In this document: one piece after another, positions 18,517-30,078 of the stretch | Position numbering within the stretch: position 1 is the stretch's first letter | Layout of the letters: each line of letters opens with the position of its first letter | Source: Microvirga antarctica | GTDB lineage: Bacteria; Pseudomonadota; Alphaproteobacteria; Rhizobiales; Beijerinckiaceae | DNA: 64,000 bases | Assembly (NCBI RefSeq): GCF_017921815.1 | Contig: NZ_JAGEMM010000002.1 | Location: forward strand, 620,001 to 684,000 | Reading direction: 5' to 3' | Notes under the pieces: generated by a model | Seen by the model: the letters and a program-made list of their open reading frames with translations, nothing else | The model's database searches: none | Told to the model about the DNA's origin: nothing | Program-made: the position numbers and the translations under genes

Positions 18517-19349
18517 AACGCGACCGTCCGGCTCCAGGCCAGATCCGAGGCCGTCTTGTCGAAACGGGCGGCGTTCGTGTCGTTGTTGAAGGCGTGGTCC
18601 ACGCCCTCGTAGACGAAGATCTCGTAGGTCTTGCCGCCCTGTTTCAGCGCTGCCTCGTAGGCGGGAATGCCCGCATTGATGCGCTGGTCGAGGCCGCCAT
18701 AATGCAGCATCATGGCCGCCTTGATCTTGGGCACATCTTCGGCCTTGGGCTGTCCGCCGTAATAGGCGATGCCGGCCGCGAGGTCGGGCTCCGCCACGGC
18801 CAGCGCGTTGACCGCGCCGCCACCCCAGCAGAAGCCCATCGCCCCGACCTTGCCGTTGCTGTCCGGCAATCCCTTGAGATAAGCCACGGCCGCGCGGCCA
18901 TAGGCCAGCACGTCGGGCTGCTTCAATGTCCCGATCATGTCGCGGCCCTTATCCTCGTCGGCAGGCGTGCCGCCCATCGGACTGAGGTAATCGAGCCCCA
19001 GCGCCAGGAATCCCTCGGCCGCCATGTGGCGGGTGACGTCCTTGATGTGCGGATTGAGACCGCGGTTTTCGTGAATGACGATGACGGCGGGCAGTTTGCC
19101 GCCGGTTTTCGGCTTGACGAGATAGCCCTTGAGGCCCGGCGCGCCGGGGATGTCGACCATCTCGGCAACGATGCGCGGGTCGGTCTCGGCGATGGTCTGG
19201 GCCTGCGCGTAGTTGTTCTGCAGCATCGGCAGCAGGGCGGTCGCTGCGGCGGTGGAGCCTGCCAGCGAAGCAAGCCGGTCGATGAAGGTGCGGCGGTTCA
19301 TGCCGCCATGGGTGAAGTCGTCGTAGAGGTCGATGATGCGTCTATCCAT
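18495..19349 (-). CDS. Tat-exported dienelactone hydrolase family protein
   Basis: The 284-residue alpha/beta hydrolase belongs to the dienelactone hydrolase family: VIVIHENRGLNPHIKD, the nucleophile elbow GFCWGGG with Cys as nucleophile, the Asp of LHYGGLDQRIN and the His of GVDHAFNN. The N-terminus carries NRRTFIDRLASLAG followed by a hydrophobic Ala-rich helix, a Tat-like signal, so the enzyme probably acts in the periplasm on a lactone or ester. The ATG at 19349 is preferred over a start 30 bases upstream by family length. It has its own terminator and a 17-bp duplication at the stop. Confidence 0.85.
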   Translation of the reverse strand: MDRRIIDLYDDFTHGGMNRRTFIDRLASLAGSTAAATALLPMLQNNYAQAQTIAETDPRIVAEMVDIPGAPGLKGYLVKPKTGGKLPAVIVIHENRGLNPHIKDVTRHMAAEGFLALGLDYLSPMGGTPADEDKGRDMIGTLKQPDVLAYGRAAVAYLKGLPDSNGKVGAMGFCWGGGAVNALAVAEPDLAAGIAYYGGQPKAEDVPKIKAAMMLHYGGLDQRINAGIPAYEAALKQGGKTYEIFVYEGVDHAFNNDTNAARFDKTASDLAWSRTVAFLKKQLA

Positions 19350-19391
19350 GGGGGCTCTTTCTGCATTGCCAGCCCACAAGATAGGGCAAGT

Positions 19392-20825
19392 TCAGCGCGG
19401 TTCCACACCTGTTTCCATCCCTGAGGACGGCTGCGGACGCGGAAAGGCCCGGTGACCGGACATCTCGGCCCCCGCATCGGGCGGAAGCTTGAGGAAGACC
19501 AGCGAGGAGAGGGCGGCGATGATCGCAACCGACCAGAAGGCGACGGCGAAATCCGGCACGCCCATGGTGCCGGCGCCTCGCATCCAGACGGACGTCTCGA
19601 GCGCCGCAGCACCAATCGCCACCCCGGTGCTTAACGAAACCTGCTGCGCCACGCTGGACAGGCTGGTGGCCGAACTCATGTCGCGTTGCGACACGTCCGC
19701 ATACGCAATGGCGTTCAGGCTGGTGAATTGCATGGACCGGAAACACCCGCCGGCGAACAGCAGGAGCATGATCGCCCAATGGGGCGTCATGGGGGTGAAC
19801 AGGCCGTTGATGGCGATGAAGGCCGCGCCGATGAGCGAGTTGACGATCAGCAGGCGGCGGAACCCGGTGAGTTCGAGCACCCGCTTGGCGAGGGTCTTGG
19901 TGAACAGGGCCCCGACGGCCGAGATGAAAGTCAGCGAACCGGAGGCGAGAGGCGAGAGGCCGAAGCCGATCTGCAGCAAGAGAGGCAGCAGGAACGGAAT
20001 AGCCCCGATTCCGACCCGGAACATCGAGCCGCCGATGATGCTGGCACGGAACGTCGGCAGCCGGAACAACCCGAGCTTCATCACCGGATGGGGAGTTCGT
20101 CGTGCATGGAGCACGAAAAGCACGATGCAGAGCGTGCCGAGAAGCACGCAGGCGATGGACACCCGCAGCGGTACCAGGTGACCGCCCGAGGCAAACCCCA
20201 TCATCAGCAGCGCGAGGCCCATGCCCGACAGCAGGAACCCGACAATGTCGAGTGGCGGGATCTGCTCTTCCTTGATGTTGGGAATGAACCGGATCGACAG
20301 GAATATCCCGAGGATGCCGATGGGAATGTTGATGAAGAAGATCCAGCGCCAGTCGAAATAGGTGGTGATGAAACCGCCGAGCACCGGCCCGAAAATCGGC
20401 CCGATGGTGGCCGGGATCGTCAATGTCGCCAGCGCCTGGACGATCTCGTTGCGCGGAATGCTGCGCAGCAGCACCAAACGTCCGACCGGCACCATCATGG
20501 CGCCGCCCATCCCCTGGACAAACCGGGCGAACACGAAACCCTCAAGGGAGTTCGCCCATGCGCAGGAGAGGGAGCCCGCCATGAACACGCCGAGCGCTGC
20601 CGTAAAAATCGTCTTGGCGCCAAAGCGGTCGGCCATCCAGCCGGAGACCGGGATGAAGATGGCAAGGCCCACGAGGTAGGAAGTCAACGCGAGCTTCAGG
20701 GCGATCGGCTCGACACCGATATCCATGGCGATCATCGGCAACGAGGTCGCGATGACCGTCGAATCCGTGTTCTCCATAAAGAGCGCGGTCGCGATAATCA
20801 GGGGCAGAAGGCGGGAGGGTCGCAT
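19392..20825 (-). CDS. DHA2-family MFS drug exporter (EmrB/QacA type)
   Basis: The 477-residue membrane protein has about 14 helices, as in the DHA2 family. It shows the motif-A-like GWMADRFGAKTIF between helices 2 and 3, motif C-like segment TIGPIFGPVLGGFITTYFDW in helix 5 (the antiporter motif), and a WRWIFFINIPIGI segment. It probably exports toxic compounds by proton antiport. There is no EmrA-type adaptor next to it. The ATG has AGAGAG upstream and the gene is divergent from guaB with 177 bases between. Confidence 0.88.
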   Translation of the reverse strand: MRPSRLLPLIIATALFMENTDSTVIATSLPMIAMDIGVEPIALKLALTSYLVGLAIFIPVSGWMADRFGAKTIFTAALGVFMAGSLSCAWANSLEGFVFARFVQGMGGAMMVPVGRLVLLRSIPRNEIVQALATLTIPATIGPIFGPVLGGFITTYFDWRWIFFINIPIGILGIFLSIRFIPNIKEEQIPPLDIVGFLLSGMGLALLMMGFASGGHLVPLRVSIACVLLGTLCIVLFVLHARRTPHPVMKLGLFRLPTFRASIIGGSMFRVGIGAIPFLLPLLLQIGFGLSPLASGSLTFISAVGALFTKTLAKRVLELTGFRRLLIVNSLIGAAFIAINGLFTPMTPHWAIMLLLFAGGCFRSMQFTSLNAIAYADVSQRDMSSATSLSSVAQQVSLSTGVAIGAAALETSVWMRGAGTMGVPDFAVAFWSVAIIAALSSLVFLKLPPDAGAEMSGHRAFPRPQPSSGMETGVEPR

Positions 20826-20915
20826 GACTCTCTGGATTTAGCGCCCTGCGGCGAAGTTGCAAACCAAATCGGACGCACGGCAGGTCTTCGGTCATTGCTT
20901 GCGGGAACGCTTTGA

Positions 20916-22493
<1,578 letters not shown>

Positions 22494-22510
22494 GTTCAGC
22501 CTGACCCCGT

Positions 22511-22548
22511 GACAGGCGCGGCCCCGGCCGGACCTGTCGCCCATTTTT
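22511..22548 (+). terminator. Probable guaB terminator
   Basis: An outer 6-bp stem (22511-22516 with 22533-22538) encloses a GGCC/GGCC inner stem. Five T (22544-22548) follow after a 5-base gap, so it is less compact than a classic terminator. Confidence 0.5.
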
Positions 22549-22564
22549 GCCCGAAAGTGCCCTC

Positions 22565-22996
22565 ATGACCATCACAGCCATCCTTCTGCCGGTCTTCGTG
22601 CAGGTCGCCCTGATCTTCGTGCTGATGATCGGAATGGGCCGCTCCCGCATCGGACATCTGCGACGCGGCGACGTCGCGATCGGCGAGATCGCGCTGAACA
22701 ACGGCTCATGGCCCACCCGCACGCAGCAGATCTCGAACGCTTATGGCAACCAGTTCGAGCTGCCGGTGCTCTTCCTGATCCTCGTGGCGCTGGCGATCAT
22801 CACGCGGAAGGCCGATCTGGTTTTCGTGGTGATGTCCTGGATCTTCGTGGTGACGCGGCTGGTTCATGCCTTCGTCCACGTCACCTCCAACAAGGTGCAG
22901 CAGCGTTTCATGGTGTTCCTGATCGGCGCGCTGATCCTGGCGCTCATGTGGATCATGTTTGCCATGCGCATCATCGCCGCCGAGGCGGGCATTTAA
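22565..22996 (+). CDS. MAPEG family membrane protein
   Basis: The 143-residue protein has four predicted membrane helices and the MAPEG landmark NAYGNQFELPVLFLILV (Asn-x-x-Glu-x-Pro type) with a following TRLVHAFVHVTSNKVQQRF. MAPEG proteins include glutathione- and eicosanoid-related enzymes, but bacterial members of this short type have no known reaction. ATG at 22565 is used; a TTG 18 bases upstream is in frame but unlikely. It lies between guaB and rsmB. Confidence 0.85.
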   Translation: MTITAILLPVFVQVALIFVLMIGMGRSRIGHLRRGDVAIGEIALNNGSWPTRTQQISNAYGNQFELPVLFLILVALAIITRKADLVFVVMSWIFVVTRLVHAFVHVTSNKVQQRFMVFLIGALILALMWIMFAMRIIAAEAGI

Positions 22997-23082
22997 GACC
23001 CTTTCCGAACCGGCATGGCGGGCCTTGCAGGGCCAGCCGGCCGGTTCGGTTCGGGTCGGTTGCACTGACAGGGCGAAAGCGG

Positions 23083-23232
23083 CTAGGTCCGTCTTCCGCT
23101 CTCGAGCTGCGTCTTGGCGTCCGTCTGTTTGCGCGGCGGAGCCGAAAAGTCAGCGGGCGGCGGTGTGGTGGCGCAGGCGGCAACCGCCACAGTGAGCACC
23201 ACGGCGGCAAGACGCGTCAGGACAGTCAGCAT
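23083..23232 (-). CDS. Small lipoprotein, 49 residues
   Basis: This short frame encodes MLTVLTRLAAVVLTVAVAAC and then a Pro-, Thr- and charge-rich tail ending ESGRRT. The hydrophobic stretch followed by VAAC is a typical lipobox, so Cys20 should be lipidated and the mature 30-residue tail exposed on a membrane. CCGGAG stands about 10 bases before the ATG. The function is unknown; such tiny lipoproteins are easily missed. It is antisense to both neighbours and faces away from rsmB. The lipobox is seen, the rest is inference. Confidence 0.65.
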   Translation of the reverse strand: MLTVLTRLAAVVLTVAVAACATTPPPADFSAPPRKQTDAKTQLESGRRT

Positions 23233-23310
23233 TGTGATATGGCTCCGGAAGGACCACGTGCGACATGCACGCGTCTGAAACTACGATCCGGATCGCGACA
23301 GAAGCTAGGA

Positions 23311-23316
23311 TATAAT
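23311..23316 (+). promoter_or_regulatory. Possible -10 box upstream of rsmB
   Basis: A perfect TATAAT is found 38 bases before the rsmB start in a GC-rich region, but no convincing -35 element is present at the right distance. Confidence 0.3.
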
Positions 23317-23354
23317 GTGTCTATTGTACGACCAGGGCCGAGTGTGATGTTCCG

Positions 23355-24650
23355 ATGACACCTGCAGCACGCATCTCCGCCGCCATCGAGGTTCTGGGCG
23401 ATATCGAAACCCGCCGCCGCCCGGCGACCGACGCCCTCAAGGATTGGGGCCTGTCGCATCGCTTTGCCGGGTCCAAGGACCGGGCAGCCATCGCCAGCCT
23501 TGTCTACGATTCCCTTCGCCGCAAGGCCTCGGCCGCCTGGATCATGGACGACGCTACCCCGCGCGGCGTGGTGCTGGGCATGCTGGTGCTGCAGCGCCGT
23601 TTGTCCTTCGCAGACATTTCCCGGCTGTTCTCCGGCGAGCGCTTTGCGGCCGAACCGCCAACCGGCGAGGAACGCGCCCGCATCGAGGGCGCGGATCTGA
23701 GCAAGGCGCCGGCCGCCATCGCGGGGGATTTTCCGGACTGGATCGAACCTTCGCTCCGCAGCGTCTTCGGCGACGATCTCGTGCCCGAGATGCAGGCGCT
23801 GACCGCGCGGGCGCCCCTCGACCTGCGGGTGAACGCCCTGAAAGTCACGGCTCGCTCCGAGGCCCATGACATGCTGCCCCATCTCGGTGCGGTCGAGACG
23901 CCCCTGTCGGCCTGGGGATTACGGATTCAGCCGGGTGAGGACGGGCGGGGACCCGCTGTCCAGTCCGAGCCGGAATTCATCAAGGGCTGGATCGAGATCC
24001 AGGACGAGGGCTCGCAGCTCGCAGCCCAGCTCTCGGGCGTACAGCCGGACGAGCAGGTGGTCGATCTCTGCGCCGGCGGCGGCGGCAAGACCCTGGCGCT
24101 CGCAGCGATCATGAACAATCACGGCCAGCTCTACGCCACCGATTCGGATGCCCGGCGGCTGGCGCCCATCCACGAGCGGGTGACTCGGGCGGGCGTGCGC
24201 AACGTCCAGATCCGGACACCGCGGGCCAAGGCCGATGCGGTGGCCGATCTCGACGGCAAGATCGACTGCGTCGTGGTCGATGCGCCCTGCACCGGCATCG
24301 GCACCTGGCGTCGCAACCCGGACGCCAAGTGGCGTCTGCGTCCCGGCAGCCTCGATGTGCGGCGCAACGAGCAGGCGATCGTGCTCGACCGGGCAGGGGC
24401 CCTGGTCAAATCCGGAGGCCGGGTGCTCTACATCACCTGCTCGATCCTGCCGGAAGAGAACGACGGCGCGGTCAGCGCCTTCCTCGACCGCACGCCCGGT
24501 TTTGCGGCTGTCCCTGTCGACGACATGCTGAAGGCCGCAGGCCTCGAGCACCTTGCCCCGGTCATCCGCCGGACGACCCATGGTCTCCAGATGACGCCGC
24601 TTAAGACCGGGACGGATGGGTTCTACGTGGCCATGCTGCGAAAAACCTGA
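23355..24650 (+). CDS. rsmB: 16S rRNA m5C methyltransferase, RsmB family
   Basis: The 431-residue product has an N-terminal NusB-like helical domain (about residues 1-130) and a C-terminal SAM domain. Visible motifs are [17 protein letters not shown] (SAM), [15 protein letters not shown] with one catalytic Cys, and [13 protein letters not shown] with the other, the two-cysteine arrangement of RNA m5C methyltransferases. E. coli RsmB methylates C967 of 16S rRNA; the same site here is inferred. It precedes guaA by 53 bases. Confidence 0.88.
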   Translation: MTPAARISAAIEVLGDIETRRRPATDALKDWGLSHRFAGSKDRAAIASLVYDSLRRKASAAWIMDDATPRGVVLGMLVLQRRLSFADISRLFSGERFAAEPPTGEERARIEGADLSKAPAAIAGDFPDWIEPSLRSVFGDDLVPEMQALTARAPLDLRVNALKVTARSEAHDMLPHLGAVETPLSAWGLRIQPGEDGRGPAVQSEPEFIKGWIEIQDEGSQLAAQLSGVQPDEQVVDLCAGGGGKTLALAAIMNNHGQLYATDSDARRLAPIHERVTRAGVRNVQIRTPRAKADAVADLDGKIDCVVVDAPCTGIGTWRRNPDAKWRLRPGSLDVRRNEQAIVLDRAGALVKSGGRVLYITCSILPEENDGAVSAFLDRTPGFAAVPVDDMLKAAGLEHLAPVIRRTTHGLQMTPLKTGTDGFYVAMLRKT

Positions 24651-24703
24651 ACCGCCTTGACCCATTCTTGCCGAAAAGACGCCACAGCCGTAGAGACGTT
24701 GCC

Positions 24704-26260
24704 ATGACCCAGACCCACGACAAGATCCTCATCGTCGATTTCGGCTCCCAGGTGACCCAGCTCATCGCCCGCCGCGTGCGGGAGGACGGGGTCTATTGCG
24801 AGGTGGTGCCGTTTCAGAAGGCCGAAGCGGCTTTTCGTGAGATGAAGCCGAAGGCGGTCATCCTCTCCGGCGGACCGGAATCGGTCACCACCGACGCCTC
24901 GCCCCGCGCGCCGCATGCGCTGTTCGACGCCGATGTCCCCGTGTTCGGCATCTGCTACGGCCAGCAGGCGATGGCGGACCAGCTCGGCGGCGAGGTCGAG
25001 GGCGGCCACCATGCGGAATTCGGCCGGGCCGAAATCGAGATCACCGCCGACAGCCCGCTCTTCAAGGGCGTCTGGCATGTGGGCGAGAAGCATCCGGTCT
25101 GGATGAGCCACGGCGACCGGGTCACCCGGCTGCCCGAGGGTTTCAAGACGCTGGCGGTGTCGGACAACGCGCCTTTCGCGGTCGTGGCCGACGAGGCGCG
25201 CAAGTTCTACGGCGTGCAGTTCCACCCGGAGGTTGTCCATACCCCGCAAGGCGAAAAGCTGATCCGCAATTTCGTGCGCGACATTGCCGGCTGCCGCGGC
25301 GACTGGACCATGAAGGCGTTCCGCGACGAGTCGATTGCGCGCATCCGCGAGCAGGTCGGCAAGGGCCGCGTGATCTGCGGCCTGTCGGGCGGCGTGGATT
25401 CGGCCGTCGCCGCTGTGCTGATCCACGAAGCGATCGGCGACCAGCTCACGTGTGTGTTCGTCGATCACGGCCTGATGCGCGAGTCGGAGGCCGAGCAGGT
25501 CGTCACCCTGTTCCGCGATTCCTACAACATCCCGCTGGTGCATGTGCAGGCGCAGGACCTGTTCATCGGCGCGCTCGAGGGCGTGTCCGATCCGGAGGTG
25601 AAGCGCAAGACCATCGGCAAGCTCTTCATCGACGTGTTCGAGGAGGAGGCGCGCAAGATCGGCGGCGCCGATTTCCTCGCCCAGGGCACGCTCTATCCGG
25701 ATGTGATCGAAAGCGTCTCGTTTACAGGCGGCCCCTCGGTGACCATCAAGAGCCACCACAATGTGGGCGGCCTGCCCGAGCGCATGAACATGAAGCTCGT
25801 GGAGCCCCTGCGCGAGCTGTTCAAGGACGAGGTCCGCAAGCTCGGCCGGGAACTCGGCCTGCCACAAGCCTTCGTCGGCCGCCATCCGTTCCCCGGCCCG
25901 GGCCTCGCCATCCGCCTGCCGGGCGAGATCACCCGCGAAAAGCTCGACATCCTGCGCAAGGCCGACACGGTCTATCTCGACGAGATCCGCAAGGCCGGCC
26001 TCTACGACGACATCTGGCAGGCCTTCGCCGTGCTGCTGCCGGTGAAGACCGTGGGCGTCATGGGCGACGGCCGCACCTATGATTTCGTCTGTGCGCTGCG
26101 CGCCGTCACCTCCGTCGACGGCATGACGGCCGATTTCTACCCCTTCGAGATGTCCTTCCTCGGCCGCGTCGCCACCCGGATCATCAACGAAGTCAAGGGC
26201 ATCAACCGGGTCACCTACGACATCACATCAAAGCCGCCGGGGACGATCGAGTGGGAGTGA
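24704..26260 (+). CDS. guaA: GMP synthase (glutamine-hydrolysing)
   Basis: The 518-residue enzyme aminates XMP to GMP. The N-terminal class I amidotransferase domain has the nucleophile in GICYGQQ and the His of [10 protein letters not shown]. The ATP pyrophosphatase domain carries the PP-loop [14 protein letters not shown], and the C-terminal dimerisation domain ends in the conserved [17 protein letters not shown] at 24704 matches the family start. The 3' end of guaA is a known integration hotspot for genomic islands, and accessory genes begin directly after it here. Confidence 0.97.
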   Translation: MTQTHDKILIVDFGSQVTQLIARRVREDGVYCEVVPFQKAEAAFREMKPKAVILSGGPESVTTDASPRAPHALFDADVPVFGICYGQQAMADQLGGEVEGGHHAEFGRAEIEITADSPLFKGVWHVGEKHPVWMSHGDRVTRLPEGFKTLAVSDNAPFAVVADEARKFYGVQFHPEVVHTPQGEKLIRNFVRDIAGCRGDWTMKAFRDESIARIREQVGKGRVICGLSGGVDSAVAAVLIHEAIGDQLTCVFVDHGLMRESEAEQVVTLFRDSYNIPLVHVQAQDLFIGALEGVSDPEVKRKTIGKLFIDVFEEEARKIGGADFLAQGTLYPDVIESVSFTGGPSVTIKSHHNVGGLPERMNMKLVEPLRELFKDEVRKLGRELGLPQAFVGRHPFPGPGLAIRLPGEITREKLDILRKADTVYLDEIRKAGLYDDIWQAFAVLLPVKTVGVMGDGRTYDFVCALRAVTSVDGMTADFYPFEMSFLGRVATRIINEVKGINRVTYDITSKPPGTIEWE

Positions 26261-26380
26261 GGGTCACTGGAAATGGCTGTGTTCAGCGGCAATAAACGGT
26301 CTCGAAATCGCTTCGCTGCTGGTGGAACGCGGTAGGAGAGAGGCGATTCGGACACTCGCCTCGGCACATGGCGCCATTCG

Positions 26381-27280
26381 CTATCCTTGATTGGCGAAGT
26401 CGCGAGCAAGGTCGATGAAGGCTCGAAACGCTGCCGAGGGATTGCGTCGGCTCGGGTAGTAAAGGCACAGTGGCGCAAGTGGCGGCGTCCAGTCTTCCAG
26501 GACGCGCACGAGACGCCCCGTCGCAATGTCGTCGCGAACGTCCGATTCCATGAAGAAACCAATGCCGAAATCGTCCAGTACGGCTATTCGCGAAAGGCTG
26601 GCCTCATCGAGCGTGATCGCTCCGTGAACGTCGATAAGGATCGGTTGCCCGTCCTTTTCGAAATGCCATCGGTAAAGTGCTCCATTTGGCAGCCGGACGC
26701 GTACGCAGGAGTGATCAGCAAGGTCGGGAGGCACGCGCGGTCTGTCGTTGCTCTGGAAGTAAGCCGGGGAGGCGACTGCCGCATAACGACGGGGATGCCC
26801 CAGCGGGATCGCGATCATGTCGCTGGGGACGAGATCCGCGTTCCGGATGCCGATGTCAAAGCCATCCGCGATGATGTCGACAAGCCGGCCCTCGGTGACG
26901 AGATCGATATGCACCTTGGGGTGTCGTCGCAGGAAACGAAGCAGAAGCGGCGCCAGTATCTCACGCGCGGCGGTTGCATACGCATTTATCCGCAGCGTTC
27001 CCGATGGCGTTTCCTGCTGCGAACGCGCGCCTTCCATTGCATCGTGCAGATCTTGCAGCGCAGGACCGATCTTATCGACGAAGTTACGTCCGGCATCCGT
27101 CAGCGAGACGCTTCGGGTCGTCCGGTTGAATAAGCGGACTCCTAGCTGGCGCTCCAGCTTGCCAATGGCGTTGCTGAGCGCGGTCGTCGACATTTCCAGA
27201 TCGAGGGCTGCCGCCCGGAACGAGCCCCTGCGCGCAATTGCGAGAACGGAATCGAACGCGATCAAGTTATGTCCGCTCAT
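26381..27280 (-). CDS. LysR-family transcriptional regulator
   Basis: The 299-residue product has an N-terminal winged HTH ([20 protein letters not shown] followed by [18 protein letters not shown]) and a substrate-binding domain starting near residue 90. It belongs to the large AaeR/DmlR-like group. It is divergent from an NTF2-like/SDR pair, 140 bases away, and probably controls them; LysR proteins typically bind such divergent intergenic sites. AGCAGGA precedes the ATG. Confidence 0.9.
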   Translation of the reverse strand: MSGHNLIAFDSVLAIARRGSFRAAALDLEMSTTALSNAIGKLERQLGVRLFNRTTRSVSLTDAGRNFVDKIGPALQDLHDAMEGARSQQETPSGTLRINAYATAAREILAPLLLRFLRRHPKVHIDLVTEGRLVDIIADGFDIGIRNADLVPSDMIAIPLGHPRRYAAVASPAYFQSNDRPRVPPDLADHSCVRVRLPNGALYRWHFEKDGQPILIDVHGAITLDEASLSRIAVLDDFGIGFFMESDVRDDIATGRLVRVLEDWTPPLAPLCLYYPSRRNPSAAFRAFIDLARDFANQG

Positions 27281-27420
27281 TGTCCTGCTTTTCGCAACGT
27301 TTCATCGCGATTTATCCTGATTATCAACGCTGACGTCCATCTCTAATTTGGGGTGAGGGTCGCGGGCAGATCGTTGCTGACGATCCGCCAATCCGAACAA
27401 ACTCACGATGGAGAATAACG

Positions 27421-27750
27421 ATGGCTGTCGAACTCCCCAAAACAGTTGCCGCGTATTTCGCTGCGGACAGAGAGCAAGCTGCTGACGCTCTTTCCCGATA
27501 CTTCACCGACGACGCGGTGGTTCGAGACGAGGGGAGTACCTACACCGGTCGCAGCGCGATCCGACAATGGAAGGCGGGTGCCTCGCAAAAATATACCTAC
27601 ACCGTCGAGCCCTTCTCGATCGCGCGTGAGGGCGATCGGACGGTCGTCACGAGCCATGTCGTCGGCGATTTTCCCGGCAGCCCTGTCGATCTTCGCTACG
27701 CCTTCGTTCTGGAAGGCGAGAAGATCGCGGCGTTGGAGATCACGCCATGA
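27421..27750 (+). CDS. NTF2/SnoaL-like small protein
   Basis: The 109-residue product has the cone-shaped NTF2 fold pattern: [26 protein letters not shown], then a beta-sheet portion with [10 protein letters not shown] and [15 protein letters not shown]. Such proteins bind or isomerise small hydrophobic ligands, often next to an SDR. It has GGAG 9 bases before ATG and its stop overlaps the SDR start by 4 bases, so the two act together. No catalytic residue can be assigned. Confidence 0.8.
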   Translation: MAVELPKTVAAYFAADREQAADALSRYFTDDAVVRDEGSTYTGRSAIRQWKAGASQKYTYTVEPFSIAREGDRTVVTSHVVGDFPGSPVDLRYAFVLEGEKIAALEITP

Positions 27751-28565
27751 GAGCGGATATCCAGAGCGCGAAGCAGGACGCCGGTATCATCCCGTTCATG
27801 AACTTGAAGGGGAAACGGGCGTTGATCACGTCCGGCACGCGCGGTGCCGGAGCGGCGACGTTTGCCCTCTTTCGTGACCTCGGCGCACAGATTGTGACAA
27901 CCGCCCGTACCCAGCCCGCCGACTTGCCTGACTCGCTGTTCGTCGCCGCCGATCTGACCAGCACCGATGGCTGCGCCGCATTGGCCGCCGCCGTGCGGGA
28001 GCGTTTGGGAGGCGTGGACATCATCGTCCATATGTTGGGCGGCTCTTCTGCCCCCAGCGGCGGTTTCGAGGCTTTGACCGATGCGATTTGGCGCAAGGAA
28101 CTTGATCTCAATCTCATGCCGGCGGTCCGCCTGGATCGCGAACTCGTTCCAGATATGGTGTCGCGCGGATCTGGCGTCGTCATCCACGTGACATCCATTC
28201 AACGTCAACTGCCTCTGCCCGAGGCGACGACGGCCTATGCTGCAGCAAAGGCGGCTCTGTCGACATACAGCAAGAGCCTTTCAAAGCAGGTATCGCCCCA
28301 CGGCGTCCGCGTCGTTCGCGTGTCCCCCGGCTGGATCGAAACCGAGGCGTCCGTTCAGCTGGCGACGCGGCTGGCGGCGGACCATGGCGGTGACGTCGAG
28401 CAAGGCAAGAGAATGATCATGGATTCGCTTGGCGGGATACCGATAGGTCGCCCCTCGAAGCCGGAGGAAGTGGCAAGCCTTATCGCCTTCCTGGCATCCG
28501 ATCGCGCAGGCACCATCACGGGGTCGGAATATGTCATCGACGGCGGAACCGTGCCGACCGTGTGA
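27747..28565 (+). CDS. Short-chain dehydrogenase/reductase (SDR)
   Basis: The 272-residue classical SDR has the cofactor motif [14 protein letters not shown] (TGxxxGxG variant beginning with Ser), VHMLGGSS in place of NNAG, active-site Ser in HVTSIQRQ and YAAAKAAL with the Tyr/Lys pair. C-terminal GSEYVIDGG is typical. The substrate is unknown. ATG is in a 4-base overlap with the NTF2-like gene; a second ATG at 27798 sits right before the Rossmann fold and could be the real start. Confidence 0.87.
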   Translation: MRADIQSAKQDAGIIPFMNLKGKRALITSGTRGAGAATFALFRDLGAQIVTTARTQPADLPDSLFVAADLTSTDGCAALAAAVRERLGGVDIIVHMLGGSSAPSGGFEALTDAIWRKELDLNLMPAVRLDRELVPDMVSRGSGVVIHVTSIQRQLPLPEATTAYAAAKAALSTYSKSLSKQVSPHGVRVVRVSPGWIETEASVQLATRLAADHGGDVEQGKRMIMDSLGGIPIGRPSKPEEVASLIAFLASDRAGTITGSEYVIDGGTVPTV

Positions 28566-28916
28566 ACAACCCAATCGGAGGCATGGACAAGAGCGTCTCA
28601 GGCAGAAGCGAATGGGCGCTCGCCGCGACGAGGACGGGGGAGGTGTTCTGGCCGGGAAGGGAGGTGGCCGGAATGATCGCGCATTTCAGATGCGCCACAA
28701 TCCTAGGGCGTTTAAAGGACGAGCGATCTGCTGAGGATCATTCCCGACGTCGCCTTCGTGAGCAAACGCGTGGTTTTCACGGGATTTCTGAGACATCGTT
28801 TGTGGACTGGTAGACATCTGGGCATTGCCAGAATGCGACCGACGGGAGTGGCTGACACGGTCCATTCTCTGAGTCGCTGAACGAAGAAATGGCGTGAGAT
28901 CGGCACTCCCCGTCAG
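28566..28916. other. Intergenic region, no supported gene
   Basis: Short frames exist on both strands but none shows family features, a ribosome site or consistent codon use. No repeat or RNA structure stood out. It may hold decayed DNA between two transferred blocks. Confidence 0.5.
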
Positions 28917-29993
28917 TCACTCTCCCCATCCAGCGACACCGTGGCCGCCAAAGATCATGCGGCGAATCCAAGGCTGCGTTAGCGAGGAGCTGAATCCTGG
29001 CACTGGCGCGCTGGCGGTGTCGAGCCGCTGCATCTGTTCGGCGGTCATGCGTATCTCTGCTGCAGCAATGTTGCTTTCCAGCTGCGACAGCCTGCTCGCG
29101 CCGATCAGTGTCGATGTCACGCCTGGGCGGCTCAACGTCCAGGCCAGCGCCACCTGCGCGGCCGGTCGATCGAGGTCTCTTGCAACGGCCTGCAATACAT
29201 CAAGAATCTCCCAGTTTCGATCGACGAACTTGCTGTTGCCGAATGGATTGGCGCCGCTCAATCGGCCGGTGTCCGCCGTGTTCCCGCGCGAATATTTGCC
29301 CGTGAGGAAGCCACCCGCGAGAGGGCTCCACGGCATGACCCCCATCGCGCCTTCGCGCGCCACGGGGAAATGCTCCGCTTCCACGTCGCGCGCGACCAAC
29401 GAATATTCGAGCTGCATCGCGATCGGGCCAGGAACCCGGCGTTCGCTGGCGATGGTCGCTGCCTTCATGGCCATCCATGCAGGCATGTCCGACAGGCCAT
29501 AATAGCGGATCTTGCCCGCACGAACGAGATCGCCAAGGGTCTGGACGATTTCCTCGACCGGCGTCACGCCGTCCCAGATATGCATCCAGTAGAGATCGAC
29601 ATAGTCGGTTCCCAGCCGCTTGAGCGAGGCGTCGAGCGCGCGGTGGATGTTCTTCGCGCCCGCGCCGCCCGCATTGGGGTTTCCGCGCCCGGCCTGGGTC
29701 GCGGCGAGGGGGTTCGCCGAGCCGTTGAACGCGAACTTGGTCGCCAGCACGATCTCGTCGCGGCTTCCACTGTCAGCGATGAACCTGCCCACCAACGTCT
29801 CGCTCTCGCCGCCCGCGTAGATGTCGGCGGTGTCGACGAAATTGCCGCCTGCCTCCCGATATGCATTGAAAATTGCGCGGGACGTCGCTTCGTCGGCACC
29901 CCAGTCGCCCGGGCCAAAGGTCATTGTCCCGAGTGCAAGCGGGCTGACGACGAGGCCGGACCGGCCAAGCGTCACGAAATCGGAGAGGGACAT
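28917..29993 (-). CDS. Aldo/keto reductase
   Basis: The 358-residue AKR has the catalytic tetrad pattern Asp-Tyr (GGNFVDTADIYAGGESE), Lys (IVLATKFAFNG) and His (DLYWMHIWDG). NADPH-binding residues near the C-terminus are TLIGASRLSQLESN. It resembles AKR families 11/12, which reduce aldehydes or ketones. The ATG at 29993 was chosen over an earlier in-frame start because the domain begins at once. It is divergent from a TetR gene 79 bases away, whose product is its likely repressor. Confidence 0.9.
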   Translation of the reverse strand: MSLSDFVTLGRSGLVVSPLALGTMTFGPGDWGADEATSRAIFNAYREAGGNFVDTADIYAGGESETLVGRFIADSGSRDEIVLATKFAFNGSANPLAATQAGRGNPNAGGAGAKNIHRALDASLKRLGTDYVDLYWMHIWDGVTPVEEIVQTLGDLVRAGKIRYYGLSDMPAWMAMKAATIASERRVPGPIAMQLEYSLVARDVEAEHFPVAREGAMGVMPWSPLAGGFLTGKYSRGNTADTGRLSGANPFGNSKFVDRNWEILDVLQAVARDLDRPAAQVALAWTLSRPGVTSTLIGASRLSQLESNIAAAEIRMTAEQMQRLDTASAPVPGFSSSLTQPWIRRMIFGGHGVAGWGE

Positions 29994-30001
29994 GAGCCAG
30001 C

Positions 30002-30078
30002 TTTCATAGTGTTTGTTACGAAAATTATGATAGACCGCTCGAGACGAGTCAATTTGTTTCAGAGTGATCACTATGAAA
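30002..30078. promoter_or_regulatory. Inverted repeat in the AKR/TetR intergenic region
   Basis: A perfect 10-bp inverted repeat (TTTCATAGTG at 30002-30011, CACTATGAAA at 30069-30078) brackets the 79-base divergent region. A GTGATCAC palindrome (30064-30071) sits at the right arm, which also contains the TetR start codon. This suits autoregulation by the TetR protein (inference). Confidence 0.45.

Noticed and set aside
23347..23358. Four-codon mini frame ATG..TGA overlapping the rsmB start
   Set aside because: Too short to judge and no ribosome site; could be chance.
26200..26400. Search for an attachment-site repeat of the guaA 3' end and an integrase gene
   Set aside because: No second copy or integrase was found in the window, so no attachment site is listed as a feature.
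28562..28813. Short plus-strand frame after the SDR gene
   Set aside because: No ribosome site, no recognisable motif, and other equally long frames overlap it.
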